Below are positions 15,094 to 19,987 of a DNA stretch of 19,987 bases, one piece after another. The stretch covers positions 1 through 19,987 of the forward strand of contig JAQWKF010000129.1 in assembly GCA_029247985.1 (NCBI GenBank), written 5' to 3'. The position numbers and the translations under genes were made by a program. This stretch comes from Flavobacteriaceae bacterium (GTDB taxonomy: Bacteria > Bacteroidota > Bacteroidia > Flavobacteriales > Flavobacteriaceae). Under the pieces are notes generated by a model. The model had not been told where the DNA came from and did no database searches. It saw nothing but the letters and a program-made list of their open reading frames with translations. How positions within the stretch are numbered: position 1 is the stretch's first letter; every line of letters begins with the position of its first letter.

Positions 15094-16378
15094 GAATCAA
15101 CAGTTTTTTTAATGTGTCCAAAAAAGTAGCATTTTTGGAACGGTTGTTAAAGCTTTCATTGGTAAGTGCCACCAACATAGGCGCATGTAGTTTTTGCAAG
15201 CGAGACTGATACCCAGTAAAAAGCTGACGCATTTTTCTAGCGTACTGCTGTGCGCGTATATGTGACTCACTTAAACAAATGGGGTGTATCGTTAATGGAG
15301 TTTGATGCTCCTCGCCCAAATCAAAGAATAGAAATGGATGAGCAGTGCTAGCACGAAAACCAGAGATATAAGGATATTGCATAGAGTAATCATGTTTGAT
15401 CCCTAAAGAAGCATAGTCGCGATAGGTATCTGGAAATCGCAAAGCCAATTTATGCTGTCGAATGGCTTTAATGGGCCTGTGGATCAGTCCTGAAAAACGA
15501 TTAATATCTTCTTTCAATTGCTGCTTTTTTTGGGTAGACTCAAAGGAAGCTAGTGGCGCAGTAGGCGCATAATCCGATAAGCTTTTGAGCTCCTGTTGAT
15601 GTTTTTTACTAAACACACTTAAACTTTTATCGTGAACGCCAAGTGCTGTAAATAGGGCAAAGAAACGAAACGATACCGCTGTAGACCGAAAGGCTTCCAT
15701 TTGTTCAATCAACCCAATACGTGGATCCTCGCGAAAACGCAAAACCACCATCAAGCGATCAAAAGTCTGAGCAAATCTTAAGCGTCCGATATCGTAAAGC
15801 CCCTCAAAGAAAGAACGGAACAGGGTTTTATACTTATAGGCATACAATTGTGGAATTTCAACTACCAACTCAGTAGTACTGACTTGCTGAATAAAAGGAG
15901 GTAATTCAAAAAAATCTGTCCACGCAGCTACAAAGCGCTCAAACCACATATCTATCAGGGGTAAATCCAAGAAATTATGGTTATTGGCCAAAGACTGCTC
16001 CGCTTTAAACCGACCTAAATCATCAGGTACATAAGGCATATATTCCTCATACCTACTCATTAAATAAAAAGATGCAGCAAAAAAATCAAAAGGTAATTGG
16101 CTTTTCGCAGATGTAGCAAAAAAGGCAGGCATACCCTCCCATTGAAAAACCGTAATGTCCACCGGGCTAACGCCTTGCTCTGTGAGCAAGCCATTGGCTG
16201 CTATAAAAAACTCATTGCCTAATGGAACATCGCCGTAAGACATCTTAGGGCCACTGTGCGCAACAAATGCACTCACATCAGACGTAAACGATACTTCTTG
16301 GCCTAACCGATGCTGAAAAAAATGCCTAAAAACAAAAATGATAAGAGGCTTAACTATAGGAGTATGAATCAAAATCAT
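15086..16378 (-). CDS. polysaccharide-deacetylase-like protein (DUF7033-type N-terminus), probably inactive
   Basis: The 430-residue protein resembles a flavobacterial family usually annotated as polysaccharide deacetylase, with a conserved N-terminal domain (FTSDVSAFVAHSGPKMSYGD, PLGNEFFIAANGLL, FFAASFYLMSRYEEY, FLDLPLIDMW) and a NodB-like C-terminal half (RQHKLALRFPDTY, DYSMQYPYISGFRAST, PFLFFDLG, PLTIHP). From memory of the family, active members carry a DID metal motif, an HPS(Y/F) histidine motif and a C-terminal FHN segment. Here the matching places read EIP (174-176), LASF (276-279) and LTNESF (405-410), so the key residues look lost. There is no signal peptide; the N-terminus has one modest hydrophobic stretch. 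It lies 7 bp after the TPR gene and overlaps yjjG. Function is uncertain; see the finding. Confidence 0.75.
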   Translation of the reverse strand: MILIHTPIVKPLIIFVFRHFFQHRLGQEVSFTSDVSAFVAHSGPKMSYGDVPLGNEFFIAANGLLTEQGVSPVDITVFQWEGMPAFFATSAKSQLPFDFFAASFYLMSRYEEYMPYVPDDLGRFKAEQSLANNHNFLDLPLIDMWFERFVAAWTDFFELPPFIQQVSTTELVVEIPQLYAYKYKTLFRSFFEGLYDIGRLRFAQTFDRLMVVLRFREDPRIGLIEQMEAFRSTAVSFRFFALFTALGVHDKSLSVFSKKHQQELKSLSDYAPTAPLASFESTQKKQQLKEDINRFSGLIHRPIKAIRQHKLALRFPDTYRDYASLGIKHDYSMQYPYISGFRASTAHPFLFFDLGEEHQTPLTIHPICLSESHIRAQQYARKMRQLFTGYQSRLQKLHAPMLVALTNESFNNRSKNATFLDTLKKLLIHE

Positions 16379-16385
16379 GATTCCG

Positions 16386-17240
16386 TTACTTAAAGTTATT
16401 TTGAATCCACCTTGTCAGCGGATCGTATGTCAAGAGCTTTTCTTCCATCTCCTCATTCACATAAACAACAGAAGTTAGCTTGTCAATATAATGTCGTGCA
16501 AAGGACCTTGGGTAGCGATCACCCCCATTAAAATGAGCGACATAGTGCTCAAAAAAGCACAAGGCTTTGGTGATGTCTTTTTGCAAATAAAAGCTCAATA
16601 CACCCATAACGTAATAGGCATCATTAGAAACTTCTGGTGTGCTGCATGAATCCACTTCATTGACAGCACTTAAATAAGCAACCAATGCTTCTTTATTCTT
16701 TTTGGTTGTTCTGTAATAGTAACCTGCTGCTAAAAAACCCTCTACGGTAGATAAGGATTGAATGGCGCTAAGTGCTCTTTTTGCTTTTTTATTACTCCCG
16801 CCCAGCACCCAAGGCAATTCGGTATATAATTCTAACAAAACGAGTTGAGTGGTAAGTGAGTCTGGCGCGATACGTGCAGCCTGCTCAAAAGCCGTTTTCA
16901 TTGCCCTCACATATGGCAAGGACTTAACCTGAGATACCTCTGAGGCTAAAATTCCAGCTATCCCGCCCAATAAAAATTGAAAATCATATTCAGAAGGATG
17001 AGCTTTAGCAAGGGATGTTAAAATATCAAAAGATTGTTCATATGCACGTGTATTGGCATATAACAAGGCGAGTTCCTCCTGCTCAGCAAGCGTTTTGACA
17101 TCAATAGAATCAAGCGCAATGATGCGTGATTGCTGTTCGGAGGTGATAACCACCGGCTCAAAAAGAGCGATGGGAATGCGCTGCCCATAGGAAAAAAAGA
17201 CACAAAAAATGACGAATATCAGTCGTTGAGCAATTGCCAT
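16386..17240 (-). CDS. exported TPR-like protein of unknown function
   Basis: This 284-residue protein starts with a signal peptide (MAIAQRLIFVIFCVFFSYG, likely cut before Q20) and is predicted to be periplasmic or outer-membrane associated. The rest is alpha-helical with TPR-like units: EQEELALLYANTRAYEQSFD, AFEQAARIAPDS, LELYTELPWVLGGSNKKAKR, GFLAAGYYYRTTKKNKEALV and YYVMGVLSFYLQKDITKAL. The WVLGGSNKKAKRAL segment resembles a group of bacterial TPR proteins with a GGS.KA motif, which have no assigned role that I know. The start overlaps the end of obgE by 22 bp, so its expression is probably coupled to obgE. No catalytic motif was seen. Confidence 0.72.
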   Translation of the reverse strand: MAIAQRLIFVIFCVFFSYGQRIPIALFEPVVITSEQQSRIIALDSIDVKTLAEQEELALLYANTRAYEQSFDILTSLAKAHPSEYDFQFLLGGIAGILASEVSQVKSLPYVRAMKTAFEQAARIAPDSLTTQLVLLELYTELPWVLGGSNKKAKRALSAIQSLSTVEGFLAAGYYYRTTKKNKEALVAYLSAVNEVDSCSTPEVSNDAYYVMGVLSFYLQKDITKALCFFEHYVAHFNGGDRYPRSFARHYIDKLTSVVYVNEEMEEKLLTYDPLTRWIQNNFK

Positions 17241-18217
17241 AATTTATCTTTCAATGTAGTTATACCCTGTTGTGAAACAGAGGAAAATATGACAAAAGGA
17301 ATTTGATCAAAAACAGCCTTACACTCGTCTTCAATAGCTACATATAGCTCTTCGTCCAAAATATCAGATTTTGAGATACCAATCATAAAATTCTTATCCA
17401 ACAACTCGGGATTATATCGTGTCAATTCACTGTTCAAAATACTAAATTGTTTTTTAATATCATCCGCATCCGCTGGAACTATATAAAGTAAAACACTATT
17501 GCGTTCAATATGTCGTAAAAAATAATGACCTAATCCTTTTCCTTCAGCCGCTCCTTCAATAATACCTGGAATATCAGCCATTACGAAAGAAGTATAATCA
17601 CGGTTTTCAACAATACCTAGGTTAGGTTTTAGCGTTGTAAAGGGATAATCAGCAATTTTTGGTTTTGCAGAGGTCAAGGTTGCTAGTAATGTAGATTTAC
17701 CCGCATTAGGGAAGCCTACCAAACCTACATCTGCAAGTAGCTTTAATTCTAGCGTAATGTCCCGATCAGCACCTTCTTTTCCTGGCTGTGCATATCGCGG
17801 TGCTTGATTAGTAGGGCTTTTAAAGTGCCAATTGCCACGCCCACCCATACCGCCAGGCACAACGATCACATCTGATTCAGATGTAATTTCAGCTATTTGT
17901 TCGCCTGTTTCGTTGTCTTTGACAATGGTTCCCAAAGGAACAGGGATAATCAAATCTTCCCCATCTGCCCCTGTACTCCTGCTCTTACTTCCATGTTCGC
18001 CATGTGCTGCTTTAAAATGACGTTTATACTTAAAATTAATAAGTGTCCACAGGTTCTTATCGCCACGAACAATTATATGTCCGCCACGTCCACCGTCGCC
18101 ACCGTCAGGACCGCCTTTTGTTATGTATTTTTCTCTGTGAAAGTGCGTAGAACCCTTGCCTCCGTTCCCAGAAGTAACATGTATTTTAACATAGTCTACA
18201 AAGTTACCTTCTGTCAT
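17219..18217 (-). CDS. obgE: Obg family GTPase ObgE/CgtA
   Basis: Obg is an essential cytoplasmic GTPase that binds the large ribosomal subunit, helps its late assembly and links it to nucleotide status. The 332-residue protein has the glycine-rich Obg fold at 1-157 (GNGGKG, GGPDGGDGGRGGHI, GGMGGRGN), then the G domain: G1 GFPNAGKST (168-176), G3 DIPG (215-218), G4 SKSD (282-285) and G5 SSVS. The first residue of G4 is Ser instead of the canonical Asn, which I believe is common in Flavobacteriia Obg. The C-terminal OCT domain of longer Obg proteins is absent. The ATG shares one base with the adk stop (TAATG), and the 3' end overlaps the TPR gene by 22 bp. Confidence 0.96.
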   Translation of the reverse strand: MTEGNFVDYVKIHVTSGNGGKGSTHFHREKYITKGGPDGGDGGRGGHIIVRGDKNLWTLINFKYKRHFKAAHGEHGSKSRSTGADGEDLIIPVPLGTIVKDNETGEQIAEITSESDVIVVPGGMGGRGNWHFKSPTNQAPRYAQPGKEGADRDITLELKLLADVGLVGFPNAGKSTLLATLTSAKPKIADYPFTTLKPNLGIVENRDYTSFVMADIPGIIEGAAEGKGLGHYFLRHIERNSVLLYIVPADADDIKKQFSILNSELTRYNPELLDKNFMIGISKSDILDEELYVAIEDECKAVFDQIPFVIFSSVSQQGITTLKDKLWQLLND

Positions 18218-18789
18218 TACAATTGATCAACAATACGTGTTAGGTGGTCTGCTATTGCTTCTATGGGTCTTGACCCATCTATGGCGTGAAACTTTTCTTG
18301 GGCTTTATAATAGGCTATTAGTGGAGCCGTTTTTTCGTTGTATTCAGCAAAGCGATTTCGAATCTTTTCTTCGTCTTGATCATCTGCACGTCCACTGTCT
18401 TTTCCACGAGACAACAAACGGCTTACCAATATATCCTCATCGACGTCTAGCGCCAAGGTAGCGGCTATTGCCATATCCTTTTTGGACAAAAAACCATCAA
18501 GAGCTTCGGCCTGTGAAATGGTTCTTGGAAAACCATCAAAAATAAAACCGGCAGCATCTGGTCGCTTGTCTACTTCACTTTCGAGCATTTGGATGGTAAC
18601 CTCATCTGGCACCAAATCCCCGTTGTCCATATACTGCTTGGCCATAATACCAAGTGGCGTCTGATTTTTGATGTTATATCTAAAAACATCTCCTGTAGAG
18701 ATGTGAATCAAATTAAAATGATCTCTTAAAAAAACAGCTTGGGTTCCTTTTCCTGCTCCAGGTTTACCAAACAAAATAATGTTCTTCAT
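18217..18789 (-). CDS. adk: adenylate kinase Adk
   Basis: Adk interconverts 2 ADP with ATP and AMP in the cytoplasm. From the ATG at 18789 it has 190 residues: P-loop GKPGAGKGT (8-16), the AMP-site STGDVFR, FIFDGFPRT and a short LID region (SRGKDSGRADDQDEEKIRNRF begins it), with no zinc cysteines, so it is the short form. An in-frame ATG at 18804 would add MKITT. I prefer 18789 because the protein then begins MKNIILFG as in relatives and because the -7 element at 18807-18814 places the transcription start at or after the upstream ATG. It heads the five-gene minus-strand operon and is divergent from purK. Confidence 0.95.
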   Translation of the reverse strand: MKNIILFGKPGAGKGTQAVFLRDHFNLIHISTGDVFRYNIKNQTPLGIMAKQYMDNGDLVPDEVTIQMLESEVDKRPDAAGFIFDGFPRTISQAEALDGFLSKKDMAIAATLALDVDEDILVSRLLSRGKDSGRADDQDEEKIRNRFAEYNEKTAPLIAYYKAQEKFHAIDGSRPIEAIADHLTRIVDQL

Positions 18790-18806
18790 GGTTGTTATTT
18801 TCATTG

Positions 18807-18814
18807 CAAAGATA
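18807..18814 (-). promoter_or_regulatory. -7 element of the adk-obgE operon
   Basis: The minus strand reads TATCTTTG, an exact match to the Bacteroidota -7 consensus TAnnTTTG, 17 bases before the preferred adk ATG. A good -33 TTTG at the usual spacing was not found. Transcripts starting about 4-8 bases downstream would have a leader of only about ten bases. Confidence 0.6.
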
Positions 18815-18864
18815 TTCTATTTTAATCAGGAAGACTATCGATGTGCAACATTGTGGAATATCCT

Positions 18865-18872
18865 TACCTTTG
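18865..18872 (+). promoter_or_regulatory. -7 element of purK
   Basis: TACCTTTG matches TAnnTTTG exactly, with TGTG (18842-18845, one mismatch to TTTG) 19 bases upstream. The start of transcription would fall within a few bases of the purK ATG at 18881, so the mRNA is probably leaderless or nearly so. It lies about 50 bp from the opposed adk -7 element, so the two promoters share one short control region. Confidence 0.6.
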
Positions 18873-18880
18873 TGCGGATA

Positions 18881-19987
18881 ATGCAAAAGTATATATCTTC
18901 AAATTTATCCATAGGCATCTTAGGTGGCGGACAGCTAGGTAAAATGCTTACCGATGTAACGCGCAAATGGGATATCCGCACCCATATTCTTGACTCAAAT
19001 GGCGGAGCACCCGCAAAAAACAGCTGTTACCGATTTGCTCAAGGGGATTTGATGGATTATAAAACAGTGCTAAACTTCGGGAAAGAAGTCGAAGTACTCA
19101 CCATTGAAATTGAGCATGTTAATATTGATGCCTTGTATGAATTGGAGAAAGCTGGTGTTTTGGTTTATCCAAAACCAGCAACGCTTGACATTATTCAAAA
19201 CAAACAAACACAAAAAGCTTTTTTTGAACAACAAGGACTGCCAACTGCCCCCTTTATTTCTTGTGAAAATAAAAAAGAACTTTTAGCACATATTTCAAAT
19301 GGTAGCTTTGACTTTCCTTTTATTTGGAAAGCTGCCCGTTTTGGCTATGATGGTTTTGGTGTGAAAAAAATCGACCATAAAGCAGCTATTGATGCCTTGC
19401 CTGACAACCCGTGTATCATTGAGGCACTTGTTCCAATAAAACAAGAAATAGCCATCATAGCAGCCAGAAATCCTGATGGTGAAATTGCGCTTTATCCCCC
19501 GGTGGGCATGGCGTTTCATCCAGAAGCTAATCAAGTAGAGTATGTCTATTTCCCTGCCGACATTAGCAAAGAAATTGCCAAAAAGGCACATGACATCACC
19601 CATAAGTTGGTTAGCGCTTGGGAGCATATAGGCTTGTTGGCAGTTGAGTTTTTTGTTGACCAAGAGAATAACCTTCTTATAAACGAAGTAGCGCCACGGC
19701 CGCACAACAGCGGTCACCTTACCATTGAAGGTGCCAATACTTCGCAATTTGAGCAGCACATACGTGCCATACTTAACGCGCCGCTTGGTAAAACAAGCTT
19801 TCATGAACCCACCATCATGGCCAATGTGGTTGGTCCACAAGAACTTATTGGCACATTTGTCTATGATGGAATCGATCATGTTCTAAATACCCCACAAGCT
19901 GCACTACACATTTATGGAAAGAAAACAACCAAACCGCAACGAAAAATGGGACATATTACCCTTACAGGTGCAGATTTAAATGGTATT
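18881..19987 (+). CDS. purK: N5-carboxyaminoimidazole ribonucleotide synthase PurK, 3' end missing
   Basis: PurK is the ATP-grasp enzyme that joins AIR, bicarbonate and ATP to give N5-CAIR in purine synthesis; PurE then rearranges it. The frame is open from the ATG at 18881 to the window end (369 codons), so only the last few residues are missing. Visible motifs: SIGILGGGQLGKML (nucleotide-fold start), VLTIEIEHVNIDAL, the ATP-grasp lysine and loop FPFIWKAARFGYDGFGVKK, EALVPIKQEIAII, and the metal/substrate region LLAVEFFVDQEN ... LLINEVAPRPHNSGH. The chosen ATG follows a -7 element by 8 bases and gives the normal N-terminus. The long minus-strand frame inside it is a shadow. It is divergent from adk. 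Confidence 0.96.
   Translation, partial: MQKYISSNLSIGILGGGQLGKMLTDVTRKWDIRTHILDSNGGAPAKNSCYRFAQGDLMDYKTVLNFGKEVEVLTIEIEHVNIDALYELEKAGVLVYPKPATLDIIQNKQTQKAFFEQQGLPTAPFISCENKKELLAHISNGSFDFPFIWKAARFGYDGFGVKKIDHKAAIDALPDNPCIIEALVPIKQEIAIIAARNPDGEIALYPPVGMAFHPEANQVEYVYFPADISKEIAKKAHDITHKLVSAWEHIGLLAVEFFVDQENNLLINEVAPRPHNSGHLTIEGANTSQFEQHIRAILNAPLGKTSFHEPTIMANVVGPQELIGTFVYDGIDHVLNTPQAALHIYGKKTTKPQRKMGHITLTGADLNGI

Noticed and set aside
17360..17375. Obg G4 motif SKSD as a damaged GTP-binding site
   Set aside because: Ser for Asn at this place appears to be common in Obg of this class of bacteria, and the rest of the G domain is intact.
19295..19879. Minus-strand open frame of 194 codons
   Set aside because: It lies wholly inside purK, whose ATP-grasp motifs are clear on the + strand; the translation matches no family I know.

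Overview
The window looks like a chromosomal piece of a marine-type member of the Flavobacteriia (Bacteroidota). The indications are SusC/SusD outer-membrane pairs, two secreted proteases with type IX secretion (T9SS) C-terminal tails, Bacteroidota-type promoters (TTTG...TAnnTTTG), no clear Shine-Dalgarno sites, and flavobacterial-style men, adk-obgE and purK genes. No tRNA, rRNA, CRISPR array, insertion sequence or phage gene was seen.

Layout. (1) Positions 2-3564 (+) hold a tightly packed menaquinone operon, menB (5' end outside the window)-menA-menC-menE, with overlapping or 1-base junctions. (2) Positions 3565-13645 are an accessory block. It starts with the wreck of a SusC/SusD pair (3743-4959): an internal deletion has joined the N-terminal third of a SusC receptor to the C-terminal third of a SusD of the SusD_2 type, out of frame and with a further nonsense codon. 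A strong terminator follows. Then come a subtilisin-like (S8) T9SS protease, an intact SusC-SusD pair with its own promoter and terminator, and, on the minus strand, a metzincin-like T9SS metalloprotease with an IPT/TIG domain. No glycan-active enzyme is present; every degradative enzyme here is a peptidase. (3) rlmB (13691-14407, +) converges on, and overlaps by 4 bp, a five-gene minus-strand operon adk-obgE-TPR lipid/secreted-type protein-deacetylase-like protein-yjjG (18804 down to 14404). (4) purK (18881 to the window end, +) is divergent from adk and shares a short intergenic region with two TAnnTTTG elements facing opposite ways.

How it fits together. MenB/A/C/E make and prenylate the naphthoquinone of the respiratory chain. 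The accessory block would degrade a macromolecule outside the cell with two T9SS-exported proteases and take fragments up through SusC/SusD, so protein or peptide use is a plausible but unproven role. The right side is housekeeping: purine synthesis (purK), nucleotide balance (adk, yjjG) and ribosome maturation (obgE, rlmB).

Main points worth a second look: the SusC-SusD deletion fusion; an identical 17-bp motif with an 11-bp internal period upstream of both susC genes; a deacetylase-like protein that appears to have lost its metal-binding and catalytic residues; an S8 protease that seems to carry both a lipobox and a T9SS tail; and the protease/SusCD grouping. I did not find a convincing wholly new defence or mobile system.
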